This document shows, piece after piece, positions 7,912-17,572 of a stretch of DNA of 62,978 bases. Under the pieces are notes generated by a model that did no database searches, had not been told where the DNA came from, and worked only from the letters and a program-made list of their open reading frames with translations. Each line of letters begins with the position of its first letter. Position 1 is the first letter of the stretch. The translations under genes and the position numbers were made by a program. The stretch covers positions 1-62,978 of the forward strand of contig JAFMVE010000034.1 in the NCBI GenBank assembly GCA_025499705.1, given 5' to 3'. This DNA comes from Carboxylicivirga caseinilyticus (GTDB lineage Bacteria; Bacteroidota; Bacteroidia; Bacteroidales; Marinilabiliaceae).

Positions 7912-10326
7912 ATGAGAATAATTCTTTTATCCTTTGCAATGCTTTTGGGAACCATTTCTTTCAGTGGTCATGCTCAGAATGTGAACCCCAAAACTGTTGA
8001 TGTAGAAAGTTTAAGTGAATCTCAAATACGTCAAATTGTTGATGAAATAAATAAAAGAGGGCTTTCAGAATCAGAAGCGATTGGATTAGCCAGAGCGCGA
8101 GGTTTAAGTTCAGACCAAATTGCTACTCTTAAAAGGAGATTGGCGGAAGTTAAACGGAATGGAGGAACAGATGTTGATCGGTTAACTCGTAGACAAAGTG
8201 ATTCGTATGAAATTGTTGAAGACGCAGAATTATTGACCTCCAAAGCAGCCATTGACAGTACAAAAATTGATCAGCGTATTTTCGGGTTTTCATTTTTTAA
8301 TAATGAGCAGCTAACATTTGAACCAAGCCTAAACATGCCAGTACCTGATGATTATATTCTAGGCCCGGGTGATGAATTATATGTTGAAATTTGGGGCGCA
8401 TCACAGCAATCTTATCAACTCGAAATAGAGTCAGATGGAAAAATAAATATTCCTTTAGTTGGGCCATCATATATTGGAGGTTTGAAGTTTAATGTTGCCA
8501 GGAAGCAAGTAGTTGATTTGTTATCTACCATCTATGCTGATTTAAAAAGTGAACAACCTAGAACTTTCGCTTCAGTTAGAACCGGTCAATTGAAAGTTAT
8601 TAGGGTTAATGTGGTTGGAGAGGTTTTTAATCCCGGATCTTATACTCTGCCGGGAACGGCTTCCTTGTTTAATGTGTTATACCTTTCAGGTGGGCCGAAC
8701 AAGAATGGATCTTTCAGGGATATTCAATTAATACGTAATGGTAAGGTTATAAATCGACTGGATATTTACGATTTTCTGATTAATGGAAATTCTTTAGTCA
8801 ATGTACCTTTAATGGACAATGATATTGTTATGATTCCTACCTATATCAACCGGGTAAAAGTAGAAGGTGAGTTTAAACGTACAGGACTGTTTGAGGCTCT
8901 AAACAATGAGACAGTCAAAGAAATGGTGAATTATGCCGGAGGATTTAGTGAACTGGCATACCATAAAAGATTACGATTATATAGAAATAACGGATTCGAA
9001 AGGGAATTTAAAAGTATCGATAAAGAGAATATTAATAAGATTCTTTTACAGAATGGTGATAGTCTTTATGTTGGTAAAATCTTGGATCGCTATCGTAATA
9101 TGGTAACAATAGAAGGTGCGGTTTTTACACCAGGAAATTTTGAATATACTGAAGGTTTAACTTTAAGTCAATTAATTAAACAGGCAGATGGCCTGATTGA
9201 AAATGCTTTTATGGCAAGGGGGATTATTACACGATTAAAAGCAGATTATACAAAGGAGAATATCAATTTTGATATAAATGGTATTATTGAGGGAAAATCT
9301 GAAATTTTGCTAAAACCAAATGATGAAGTGTTAATTTCTGCCATAGATAATATGCGAGAAGAACGTACGGTTGCTATATGGGGAGAGTTGCAAAATATGG
9401 GTGTATATCCATATGCAGAAAACTTGACTTTAGGTGATCTTGTTTTCTTGGCTGGTGGCTTTAAGGAATCAGCCTCTGAGTCAACAATAGAAGTGATGAG
9501 ACGTCTGCCTTACAAAGAAGCGGATAAAAGTAACGGTAAAACATCTGAATTGTTTTATTTCCATGTATCCCGTGATCTTGAATTAAATGATGAAGGTGCG
9601 TCTTTTATTATGCAACCATATGATGAAGTCTTTGTCCGATATATGCCTGGGTTTCAGAAATCGGGAGTTGTAACCATATTGGGACAAGTTATGTATAGTG
9701 GGAATTATGGTTTATCATCACGGACTGAACGTATTTCTGATTTGATAGGACGAGCTGGTGGATTATCAGGAAATGCATATCCATTAGGGGCTAAGTTGAC
9801 GAGGCCAGTTAAATTTACTGATGAAGAAAAGGCAAAACGGAAAGAATTGATGCGCAAGGACAGTACCCTTTATTTTTCTGATCTAGAATTTGAAACAGTC
9901 AGCATCAACTTAGAGAAGATATTGGCTGATCCTGGTTCAAAAGAGGATATTTATTTGATGAATGGTGATGTATTGGAAATACCTTCAGTACTGCAAACTG
10001 TAAAGGTCTCAGGTGAAATATTAAATCCATCTTCAACTGTTTATGTGAAGAATTACAATGTAAGAAGGTATATACGGAATAGTGGGGGCTTTTCTATTAT
10101 GGCAAAAAAGGGTAAAACCTATGTGTTGTATCCAAACGGAGCATCAAGTGCTACCAAAGGTTTCCTGTTTTTTAGGAGTTATCCCAAAGTAACACCTGGT
10201 GCAGAAATTGTAATACCAAAGAAGCCGGAAAGGGAGGGTATGCCGCCACAAGCATGGATCGCAATTGCAAGTTCCTTAGCTTCCATGGGATTAACTATAG
10301 TGTCGATTGTAAATTTGAGTAAATAA
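7912..10326 (+). CDS. SLBB-domain polysaccharide export protein (Wza-like)
   Basis: Outer-membrane/periplasmic export channel for capsule or O-polysaccharide. The 804-residue protein starts with a signal peptide ending SFSGHA before QNVN. A helical segment (about 25-85) precedes the polysaccharide export domain, which starts at PDDYILGPGDELYVEIWG (about 145-162). Several SLBB beta-grasp repeats follow, each with a GxVxxPGxY-like turn (VGEVFNPGSYTLPG, IEGAVFTPGNFEYTEG, LGQVMYSGNYG, VSGEILNPSSTVYV). A hydrophobic helix close to the C-terminus (about 783-800) resembles the membrane-spanning helix of Wza. It is the first gene of the polysaccharide operon, 18 bp before the Wzz-like gene. Confidence 0.9.
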   Translation: MRIILLSFAMLLGTISFSGHAQNVNPKTVDVESLSESQIRQIVDEINKRGLSESEAIGLARARGLSSDQIATLKRRLAEVKRNGGTDVDRLTRRQSDSYEIVEDAELLTSKAAIDSTKIDQRIFGFSFFNNEQLTFEPSLNMPVPDDYILGPGDELYVEIWGASQQSYQLEIESDGKINIPLVGPSYIGGLKFNVARKQVVDLLSTIYADLKSEQPRTFASVRTGQLKVIRVNVVGEVFNPGSYTLPGTASLFNVLYLSGGPNKNGSFRDIQLIRNGKVINRLDIYDFLINGNSLVNVPLMDNDIVMIPTYINRVKVEGEFKRTGLFEALNNETVKEMVNYAGGFSELAYHKRLRLYRNNGFEREFKSIDKENINKILLQNGDSLYVGKILDRYRNMVTIEGAVFTPGNFEYTEGLTLSQLIKQADGLIENAFMARGIITRLKADYTKENINFDINGIIEGKSEILLKPNDEVLISAIDNMREERTVAIWGELQNMGVYPYAENLTLGDLVFLAGGFKESASESTIEVMRRLPYKEADKSNGKTSELFYFHVSRDLELNDEGASFIMQPYDEVFVRYMPGFQKSGVVTILGQVMYSGNYGLSSRTERISDLIGRAGGLSGNAYPLGAKLTRPVKFTDEEKAKRKELMRKDSTLYFSDLEFETVSINLEKILADPGSKEDIYLMNGDVLEIPSVLQTVKVSGEILNPSSTVYVKNYNVRRYIRNSGGFSIMAKKGKTYVLYPNGASSATKGFLFFRSYPKVTPGAEIVIPKKPEREGMPPQAWIAIASSLASMGLTIVSIVNLSK

Positions 10327-10344
10327 CATCATCAAGTAATTAAT

Positions 10345-11460
10345 ATGGAAGGTAAAAAAGACAATAATACTCTTCAAATCATTAAAGATGATGAAATTGA
10401 TTTGATTGCTCTGGCAAAAGTTATTTGGGAAGGACGAAGGATTATTTATTATTGTGTAGGTATTGCCATATTTATTGGTTTATTGATTGCCTTTTTAAGC
10501 CCTGCTAAATATACTGTGTCTGCGACTCTTCTGCCTTCTGCAGAAAAGAAAATGAGTAGCATGGGTGGATTAGGAGCATTGGCTGGTATGGCTGGCATTA
10601 ACCTTGGCTCCATGATGGGGCAATCCACTGGAATACCGGCAGAAATTTATCCACAAGTGGTCAATTCCTATCCCTTTCTGAATGAGCTGATTCATGAGAA
10701 ATTTAATTTTGAAGAGTATGAGCAACCTGTATCTATTTATGAATATGTGGTAAATGATACTATTGAATCTTTTAGTAGCCAAATAGCGAAATATACCATT
10801 CGTTTACCATGGACTATTAAAGAAGCTATTTTTTCCAGAAATGAAAATAAAACTACTACGACTGATTTTGGTGTCCTTAATCTCTCAGAAGAAGAAGTGA
10901 TGGCTCTGGAATCGGTAAAAGAGTTGATTCAAATTGAAGTTAATCAGGAAACAGGTTTAGTTAGTCTAACAGTTGAGTCAAGAGAACCAATTGTCACGGC
11001 TCAATATGTTCAAAAGGCAGTAGAGTTATTGCAACAGTATATCATTGCCTATAAAACTAAACAATCTCGGGAAAATCTGAAGTTTGTACAGGTCAGTTAT
11101 GAGGAGAAAAAAGCGGAATATGAAAGCTTGCAAAAGAACATTTTTAACTATAAGGATCGACATCGTAATTTGGTTTCCGAACGTTTAGATCCCGAATATC
11201 AGCGTTTGAGTGATGCTTATGAATTGTCATCAAGTATTTATAACGAATTGGCCAAACAACTAGAGCAGGCTAAAATAGCTGTTAAAGAAGAAACGCCTGC
11301 TTTTACCATCCTGGAGCCAGCAAAGGTGCCAATAGAGAAGAGTGCACCCAAGAAGAAGATTATTTTGGTTCTGAGTGTGTTCTTGGGAGGTTTTATAGGT
11401 GTTTGCTTTGTGTTTGGAAAATTAATTTGGAATAATTTTTTGAGTAAGCTGGCTGAATAA
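10345..11460 (+). CDS. Wzz/GNVR chain-length determinant
   Basis: Inner-membrane copolymerase that sets polysaccharide chain length. The 371-residue protein has the family layout: a cytoplasmic N-terminus, TM1 (about 34-52), a periplasmic region rich in helices with the coiled-coil segment around 235-310, the GNVR-like stretch VPIEKSAPKKK, and TM2 (about 339-363). A Gly/Met-rich stretch (MGGLGALAGMAG) follows TM1. No C-terminal tyrosine kinase domain is present, so this is the stand-alone type. It follows the export protein and precedes asnB. Confidence 0.88.
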   Translation: MEGKKDNNTLQIIKDDEIDLIALAKVIWEGRRIIYYCVGIAIFIGLLIAFLSPAKYTVSATLLPSAEKKMSSMGGLGALAGMAGINLGSMMGQSTGIPAEIYPQVVNSYPFLNELIHEKFNFEEYEQPVSIYEYVVNDTIESFSSQIAKYTIRLPWTIKEAIFSRNENKTTTTDFGVLNLSEEEVMALESVKELIQIEVNQETGLVSLTVESREPIVTAQYVQKAVELLQQYIIAYKTKQSRENLKFVQVSYEEKKAEYESLQKNIFNYKDRHRNLVSERLDPEYQRLSDAYELSSSIYNELAKQLEQAKIAVKEETPAFTILEPAKVPIEKSAPKKKIILVLSVFLGGFIGVCFVFGKLIWNNFLSKLAE

Positions 11461-11512
11461 GGAAATAGACTTAAATAAAATTTTCATTAGAATAATAATA
11501 AAAGTATAATTA

Positions 11513-13327
11513 ATGTGCGGGATTACAGGATTATATAGCAAAATTCAAATAAATGATATTCGATTAAGGGTTGAAAAGATGAATGATTCTATTATTCATA
11601 GAGGGCCTGATGCCGGAGGTTATTATTTGGATGAAAATAATTTGGCATTAGGGCATAGGAGATTATCAATTATTGATACTGCTGAACATGCAAATCAACC
11701 GATGGCTTCAAATAATGGACGTTGGCAGATTATTTTTAATGGTGAGATATATAATTTCCAGCAGATTAAATCTGAACTTGATTATGATTTTCAGACACAA
11801 TCTGATACCGAGGTCATTCTGGCAGCAGTAGATTCTAAAGGTTTAGATTGGTTTCTTCAAAAAGCTAATGGTATGTTTGCCATAGCATTATTTGATACTA
11901 TTGAAAAGGACCTTTTCCTGATACGAGATAGGCTAGGTATCAAGCCACTTTTCTATTATTACGATAATAAAAAAATTGTATTTTCTTCAGAAATTAAGTC
12001 TATACTTAGCAGTGGATTAGTCCAAGCTAAATTTAATGAAAAAGCTGTTGATGAGTATTTAGGGAATAGATACGTAAGGGCACCATATAGCTTTTTTAAG
12101 GATATTTATCAGTCCATTCCAGGTACTTATTTAAAAATAGATAAAGAACTTAATTTATCTAAATTCGTATATTGGGATCTTCCACAAAAATTTAATTGTT
12201 CAAAGTTCTACAATGAAAATGATATTCTGGAAAGATTTGAAAAACAACTAACTAAGGCAATAAGGTATAGGTTGATTGCCGATGTGCCATTAGGCACATA
12301 TTTAAGTGGAGGTGTGGATTCAAGTCTTATTACAGCAATAACAGCACTCAATAAGAGGGAGCGTGTTAATACATATACTATAGGATTCCCTGAGCTAAAT
12401 GAGTTTAAATATTCAGAATTAGTTGCGGACAAATATAATACAAGTCATCATGAGATCTTAATGAAGCGTTCTGATTATGTGGATAATTGGGAGCGTCTAA
12501 TAAAATTCAAGGATGCCCCTTTAGGTGTACCTAATGAAATACCTCTCGCAGTTATGTCGTCAAAGCTCAAAGAGAAAATAACTGTTGTTTTATCAGGGGA
12601 AGGAGCTGATGAACTGTTAGGGGGATATGGACGAATTTTTAGATCAGGATTTGACTATTATAACGAGAAACCAGATAAAAGTTTTTATGATTATTTTATA
12701 GATAAATATGAATATGTGCCAAGAAAAATGAGGGATGAGTTGCTAAACACATCTTTTGGATACCGACAGGAATTTGATAATGAGGTTAAAGAAAAATTTG
12801 GTGAATTATCAAATGAGGAGCAAATATTCAGATTTTTTCACCAATATCATGTAAAAGGTTTGCTAAATAGAGTCGATACTACAACAATGCAAACTTCAGT
12901 TGAGGCCAGAGTTCCTTTCCTAGATCATGAATTAATTGAATTTGTTTATAATGAAATCCCTTATGATTTAAAGCTAAGGTGGATTAGTGGAGGGGAGGCT
13001 AAAGCATTTAAATTGAGTGCTAATGAGTATAGTGAGATTTTAGATACCCCTAAATACTTATTAAGAAAGTTGAGTTATAAATATTTGCAGAAAGAAATAA
13101 TTGAGAGAAAGAAAGTTGGTTTTCCAGTACCCTTAACTGAATGGTTTAGTAATTTGGAAGTTCTGGCAAAAGAATTATTGCCTAAAGCAGATTGGTTAAA
13201 AGATAATGTTGTTGATGAACTATTGGTACAAACTAAAAGTGAAGAACGGGCTGGGCAAATATTGTGGATGTTTATAAACATTGAATTGTTTAGAAAAAAC
13301 TATTTTGAAAAGGACTGGACTTGGTAA
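11513..13327 (+). CDS. asnB: Asparagine synthase (glutamine-hydrolysing), polysaccharide-locus type
   Basis: AsnB enzymes use glutamine and ATP to amidate a carboxylate. The N-terminal Cys2 nucleophile (MCGITG) begins the class II glutamine amidotransferase domain (about 2-190), with RGPDAGG and GHRRLSI visible. The synthetase domain carries the ATP PP-loop LSGGVDSS (near 264-271), SGEGADELLGGY and EARVPFLDHELIEF. The length of 604 is normal. AsnB homologues are frequent in surface-glycan loci, where they may amidate a sugar acid or another acid group. Whether the substrate here is aspartate or a glycan precursor cannot be decided from the sequence. A 52-bp gap separates it from the Wzz-like gene. 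Confidence 0.9.
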   Translation: MCGITGLYSKIQINDIRLRVEKMNDSIIHRGPDAGGYYLDENNLALGHRRLSIIDTAEHANQPMASNNGRWQIIFNGEIYNFQQIKSELDYDFQTQSDTEVILAAVDSKGLDWFLQKANGMFAIALFDTIEKDLFLIRDRLGIKPLFYYYDNKKIVFSSEIKSILSSGLVQAKFNEKAVDEYLGNRYVRAPYSFFKDIYQSIPGTYLKIDKELNLSKFVYWDLPQKFNCSKFYNENDILERFEKQLTKAIRYRLIADVPLGTYLSGGVDSSLITAITALNKRERVNTYTIGFPELNEFKYSELVADKYNTSHHEILMKRSDYVDNWERLIKFKDAPLGVPNEIPLAVMSSKLKEKITVVLSGEGADELLGGYGRIFRSGFDYYNEKPDKSFYDYFIDKYEYVPRKMRDELLNTSFGYRQEFDNEVKEKFGELSNEEQIFRFFHQYHVKGLLNRVDTTTMQTSVEARVPFLDHELIEFVYNEIPYDLKLRWISGGEAKAFKLSANEYSEILDTPKYLLRKLSYKYLQKEIIERKKVGFPVPLTEWFSNLEVLAKELLPKADWLKDNVVDELLVQTKSEERAGQILWMFINIELFRKNYFEKDWTW

Positions 13328-13349
13328 TTATATTAATTAATATAGAGAA

Positions 13350-13799
13350 ATGTACAAGAGAGGTGATGAAAAAACAGTAGTTGGATATACTACTGGGGTT
13401 TATGATTTGTTTCATATAGGTCATTTAAACTTATTAAAAAACGCAAAGGGGCTTTGTGATAAATTAATTGTTGGCGTAACAAGTGATGAATTAGTTGCAT
13501 ACAAGAACAAACAATCAGTTATCCCACATGCTGAACGAATGGAAATAGTTCGAAATATAAAGTTTGTAGATGCGGTCGTTCCTCAATATGATATGGATAA
13601 GTTTAAAATGTGGGAAAGGTTGAAGTTTGACGTGATGTTTGTAGGAGATGATTGGTTTGATACTCCAAAATGGCAAGAACTAGATAAGAAATTTAAAGAG
13701 GTAGGAGTTAAGATTATTTATTTTCCCTATACAAAAGGTATATCCTCAACAAAAATTAATGATACCCTAAAACGACTACGAGAAGGAGAACAAAGCTAA
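13350..13799 (+). CDS. Glycerol-3-phosphate cytidylyltransferase-like (TagD family)
   Basis: Predicted to make CDP-glycerol (or a related CDP-alditol) from CTP and an alditol phosphate. The 149-residue protein has the small nucleotidyltransferase fold: GVYDLFHIGHLNLL with HIGH at residues 22-25, GVTSDELVAYK, FVGDDWFDTPKW, and GISSTKI at 130-136 in place of the family's RTEGISTT-type loop. These are the TagD signatures. Two CDP-glycerol glycerophosphotransferase-like genes lie 1.4 kb downstream in the same operon, so the product is probably their donor. An ethanolamine-phosphate cytidylyltransferase-like role is less likely given this context. Confidence 0.88.
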   Translation: MYKRGDEKTVVGYTTGVYDLFHIGHLNLLKNAKGLCDKLIVGVTSDELVAYKNKQSVIPHAERMEIVRNIKFVDAVVPQYDMDKFKMWERLKFDVMFVGDDWFDTPKWQELDKKFKEVGVKIIYFPYTKGISSTKINDTLKRLREGEQS

Positions 13800-13833
13800 T
13801 GAGGTTTTCCCTCAATAGAATCTAATAGAGGAA

Positions 13834-15222
13834 ATGAAGCAATTAAAAGAACTGTTAGGAGACTCGATAATATATGGATTGGGTAGTTTTTTATTAAAAG
13901 CTACCCAAATATTTGTACTGCCATTGATACTGTTCTTCTTGAAAAAGGATGAATTTGGTACTTTAGATTATTTTCTTAGTCTTAAGAATATTTTAGTAAT
14001 AATATATGGATGGGGAATCTTAACATCTATCTTTAAGTTTACCAATAGTTCGCTACGTAAGGATCATGTTGCTTTTAATGGTTTCTTGGTTGTTGTGACT
14101 ATCACAGGAATTGGTTTGCTAATTTCTCTATTATGTTTCTTAATTCCTGAAATTAGTATTTACTGGAAAGAAATAATTTATATTCACTTAATATCCACAT
14201 TTGCAGCATTTATGTCCATTCCATTAGGAATATATAGACAGCGAAGAGAACCTTTGAAATATATATTAGTTAATGTGGTGTATACCATTGTATTTCTGGG
14301 AGGATCATACTTTCTGTTATTAACTTCAGAGTTAAGCTACTTGGCAATACTACTTGGCCACTTGTTTGCTTCTATAATTGCTTTTGTTATTGGTACAATT
14401 GGAGTTATTAAATATATCAGATTCAGGTTTGAAAAAGAGTTGTTTAAGAGGATGTTGGATTTTGGGTTTTCAATTCTATTAAATTCTCTGTCATTTGTGC
14501 TAGTATTGGGAACAATGAGGTTTTTCTTAAAAATTAACGGCACGTTTGATGACGTTGGTATACTTGGAATGGCACAGCGGTTATCATTATTTGTTGGAGC
14601 GTTACTAATATCTCCCTTTACTTTAGCATGGTTGCCGTTTGTTAAATCACACTATCAGAAATATGATTTTAAAGAAACTGTAAATCGTGTTTTTACTATA
14701 TTCCTTTGGGTAGGATTGTTTTTTTGTTTCTCTCTTGAATTATTGCAAAATGATTTTTTTGATTTAATCAAAAATTATGAATATAGGGAGGCAACTAATT
14801 ATGTTCTACCTTTGTCTTTTTCCTATTTATTACAAGGCTTTTATTTCATATTCTCAGCAGGCATTTTTTTGGCAGATACCACCACGAAGTATAAAGTAAT
14901 TGGCGTGATAGTGCCAATCTTTAATGTTGTTTTGTATGGAATTTTTCTGAATAAGATTTCCATAAATTTTGTAACCTATATCTCATTATTGTCTTTTTTA
15001 CTAGCGACCATTATGGCTTATGTGTATGGAAATAAGAGACTTGGTGTTAAGTTGTTCAGGTTTCGAAATTTGTTTATTATTGGATTGTATATAGTTTTAT
15101 TTATTGGTATTTCAATTCTGGAAAGTAAAACAAATTATTCTTTGGAAATGCTTATAAGTAAGCTACTTTTTATTATTGTATTATTAGGTGCCCATGTACT
15201 TGTAGAGTTTAAACGAAAATGA
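13834..15222 (+). CDS. Polysaccharide flippase (Wzx-like, MOP superfamily)
   Basis: Predicted to flip lipid-linked repeat units across the inner membrane. The 462-residue protein is strongly hydrophobic with about 12-14 membrane segments. It opens with the family's N-terminal pattern, a short amphipathic stretch followed by GLGSFLLKATQIFVLPL, and has SILLNSLSFVLVLGTMRFFL in the middle. Sequence divergence among Wzx proteins is high, so the assignment rests on topology and on its place between nucleotide-sugar and transferase genes. Its stop overlaps the next start (ATGA). Confidence 0.87.
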   Translation: MKQLKELLGDSIIYGLGSFLLKATQIFVLPLILFFLKKDEFGTLDYFLSLKNILVIIYGWGILTSIFKFTNSSLRKDHVAFNGFLVVVTITGIGLLISLLCFLIPEISIYWKEIIYIHLISTFAAFMSIPLGIYRQRREPLKYILVNVVYTIVFLGGSYFLLLTSELSYLAILLGHLFASIIAFVIGTIGVIKYIRFRFEKELFKRMLDFGFSILLNSLSFVLVLGTMRFFLKINGTFDDVGILGMAQRLSLFVGALLISPFTLAWLPFVKSHYQKYDFKETVNRVFTIFLWVGLFFCFSLELLQNDFFDLIKNYEYREATNYVLPLSFSYLLQGFYFIFSAGIFLADTTTKYKVIGVIVPIFNVVLYGIFLNKISINFVTYISLLSFLLATIMAYVYGNKRLGVKLFRFRNLFIIGLYIVLFIGISILESKTNYSLEMLISKLLFIIVLLGAHVLVEFKRK

Positions 15223-16412
15223 GTAAGTTTTTGTATTATTTGTTTGGCAATGTACTTTTTGTTATAAGTTCTTTATTTCCCAAATCACTAAGAATTTGGG
15301 TTTTTGGATCCTGGGGAGGGAAAGCTTACGCTGATAATCCAAAGTATCTTTTTGAGTATACTACTTTACATCATCATGAAATCAAATGTATTTGGTTAAC
15401 ACGAGATAAAGATGTTCGAACCCATTTAAGGAAGGAAGGTTATAATGCTTATTATATAAACAGTTTACTTGGCGTTTTTTATTGTATGAGAGCTTCAGTT
15501 GGAGTGATATCCCATGGATTGGTAGATCTAAATCGCTATTCTTGTGCTAGAATGAAAATAGTAGAAACTTGGCATGGAATTCCATTAAAGCCTGTTTTAC
15601 TTTCAGATCAGAAGGAAGAGGCAAAAATTAAGTATAAACGTTCACTGCAGTTAAGATATGTTTTTCCTTTTTTATGGAAAAGCATTCGATATAGGAGCTT
15701 TCTTGCCATACCGAGTACATCTGATTATACGACAGAAATTCTGAAGAAAGTTTTCGGAAAAACTGCGCCAATTGTAAAAATAGGACTTCCCAGGTTAGAT
15801 GCAATGTTAAAACCTAATATGGAGAATGAGATTGCTATTCTAATAAAGAATATTAGAGCTAATGGCAATAATGTCGGAATTTATATGCCAACGTATAGGC
15901 GAGAATACGAGTTTGATATAGTTTCAGAATTAGTCAAGAATATTAATGTTATTGAAAAGCAAAGTAGAAATAAAGGATTTGTTTTATTTATTAAAATACA
16001 CCCATTTGATTTTAAAAAGCTGCCTACAAATTTTAAAAGCAATAACGTAATCTTTCTGTTAGATTCAGAAATAAATAACGATATCTATCAGATCTTGGGA
16101 TTGTTTGATTTTTTAATTACTGACTATTCGAGTATTATTTTTGATTTTCTCATTCTTTCAAAACCGATTTATCTTTTAACACCTGATCGGGATGCATATA
16201 TTGAGTCAAATGGTGAGTTTGTATTCGATTATAGAGAATTAAATTTACCTGTATTCAATGATTGGAATTCCATATTGGAGTTTTACAGTAATTGGATTGA
16301 TGATAAAACGGAGGATGATTTAAAAAGAATAAGTAAGCAAGTTCACTCTTATTTTGACAGTAAGAGTTCAAAAAGGATGGTGGATCTGATTATGAGTAAA
16401 ATAATGTGCTAA
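15219..16412 (+). CDS. CDP-glycerol glycerophosphotransferase-like protein, copy 1
   Basis: Family Glyphos_transf (TagB/TagF type) enzyme, expected to transfer glycerol phosphate from CDP-glycerol to a lipid-linked glycan at the inner face of the inner membrane. The 397-residue protein has the N-terminal block WVFGSWGGKAYADNPKYLFE, the catalytic-type motif ETWHGIPLK (WHG near 120) and the C-terminal ITDYSSIIFDFLIL block (near 300). It has no separate N-terminal glycosyltransferase domain, so it is the short form. It overlaps the Wzx gene by 4 bp and a diverged paralogue follows immediately, indicating an ancient tandem duplication. Confidence 0.88.
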   Translation: MSKFLYYLFGNVLFVISSLFPKSLRIWVFGSWGGKAYADNPKYLFEYTTLHHHEIKCIWLTRDKDVRTHLRKEGYNAYYINSLLGVFYCMRASVGVISHGLVDLNRYSCARMKIVETWHGIPLKPVLLSDQKEEAKIKYKRSLQLRYVFPFLWKSIRYRSFLAIPSTSDYTTEILKKVFGKTAPIVKIGLPRLDAMLKPNMENEIAILIKNIRANGNNVGIYMPTYRREYEFDIVSELVKNINVIEKQSRNKGFVLFIKIHPFDFKKLPTNFKSNNVIFLLDSEINNDIYQILGLFDFLITDYSSIIFDFLILSKPIYLLTPDRDAYIESNGEFVFDYRELNLPVFNDWNSILEFYSNWIDDKTEDDLKRISKQVHSYFDSKSSKRMVDLIMSKIMC

Positions 16413-17572
16413 TGATTAAAAAGATTATCTGGGTAATTATTGGACTTTCATTAAAGTTTATTAGTCATATATTTCCAGTAAATAGGAATAAATGGGTTTT
16501 TGGAGCTAATGATGGTAATAGCTATGCCGACAACGCAAAGTATTTTTTTGAATATACATATGAAGAACACAAAGATATTAACTGTATTTGGTTAACAAGA
16601 AATAGAGAAGTACGTGAATTACTAAGGTCGAAAGGATTAAATGTTTATATGAACTTTTCTTTAGTTGGAATCTATCATGCACTGACTGCTGGAGTGGTTT
16701 TGTTTTGTACTATGAGAAGTGATATATTGTTTATTTACCCTCGAGAGCAAAGGAGAATAATTAATCTTTGGCATGGAATGCCAATGAAAAAGATAGTTCA
16801 TGATTATGAACCGCATAGTGTTCTGCAACAAAGCTATAGAGCGAAGCTGTGGGATTGGTTGGTTGTTGGTTTTGGGCATCACAATGTTGATTTGATTCCG
16901 GCAACTTCTGAATGTTTTGCAACTATATTGAAATCAGCATTTCGCAATGAAAATGTTGAGATCTTAGGTCAACCTCGAACAGATGTATTCTTTAAGTGGG
17001 ATGCCAAGGAGATTAAGAAGAATCTGGGTTTTATGGAGGATGACATTGTTATTACCTACATGCCCACACATCGAGCATATGGAAAAGGTCTACAGAATCC
17101 TAAGATATTTAAGGGTGATAGTAAAGCTATAGATTTCTTTAAAAAAAATAATATTAAAATAATATGGAAGTTTCATAAAAATATGGTGTTAAATTATCGT
17201 GAAGATAAAGAGGGGGAATTATCGGAAGTATTCATTGATATGACTAAAGAAAAAGTAGATCCTCAGGAACTTCTATTTGTGAGTGATATTTTGATAACTG
17301 ATTATTCAAGCTGTTATATTGATTACATGTTACTAAACAGACCAATAGTCTTTTATCTTTATGATGATTATGAAACGAATGATAATGAGTTGTATTTCTC
17401 TCCACAAGAAATTAAAGGAGCCTATCTGGCATTTAATGAATCAGAGTTATTAACTGTACTGGAAAAATCACTCACAGAGAGTAATGGAAATATTGAGGTT
17501 TCTTCATTTCACTTGCATAATGATAATAATTCATGTAAACGCATTTTTGAATTCCTGCAGAAACAATGTTAG
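16412..17572 (+). CDS. CDP-glycerol glycerophosphotransferase-like protein, copy 2
   Basis: A 386-residue paralogue of the gene before it, with the same blocks in the same order: WVFGANDGNSYADNAKYFFE, INLWHGMPMKK (WHG at 120-122) and ITDYSSCYIDYMLLNRP (from 295). The ATG at 16412 overlaps the previous stop (TAATG) and is preferred to a GTG two codons upstream. Between the shared blocks the two proteins differ strongly, so they probably use different acceptors, for example one priming and one extending or branching. That is inference. The gene overlaps the following polymerase by 7 bp, so translation is likely coupled. Confidence 0.88.
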   Translation: MIKKIIWVIIGLSLKFISHIFPVNRNKWVFGANDGNSYADNAKYFFEYTYEEHKDINCIWLTRNREVRELLRSKGLNVYMNFSLVGIYHALTAGVVLFCTMRSDILFIYPREQRRIINLWHGMPMKKIVHDYEPHSVLQQSYRAKLWDWLVVGFGHHNVDLIPATSECFATILKSAFRNENVEILGQPRTDVFFKWDAKEIKKNLGFMEDDIVITYMPTHRAYGKGLQNPKIFKGDSKAIDFFKKNNIKIIWKFHKNMVLNYREDKEGELSEVFIDMTKEKVDPQELLFVSDILITDYSSCYIDYMLLNRPIVFYLYDDYETNDNELYFSPQEIKGAYLAFNESELLTVLEKSLTESNGNIEVSSFHLHNDNNSCKRIFEFLQKQC

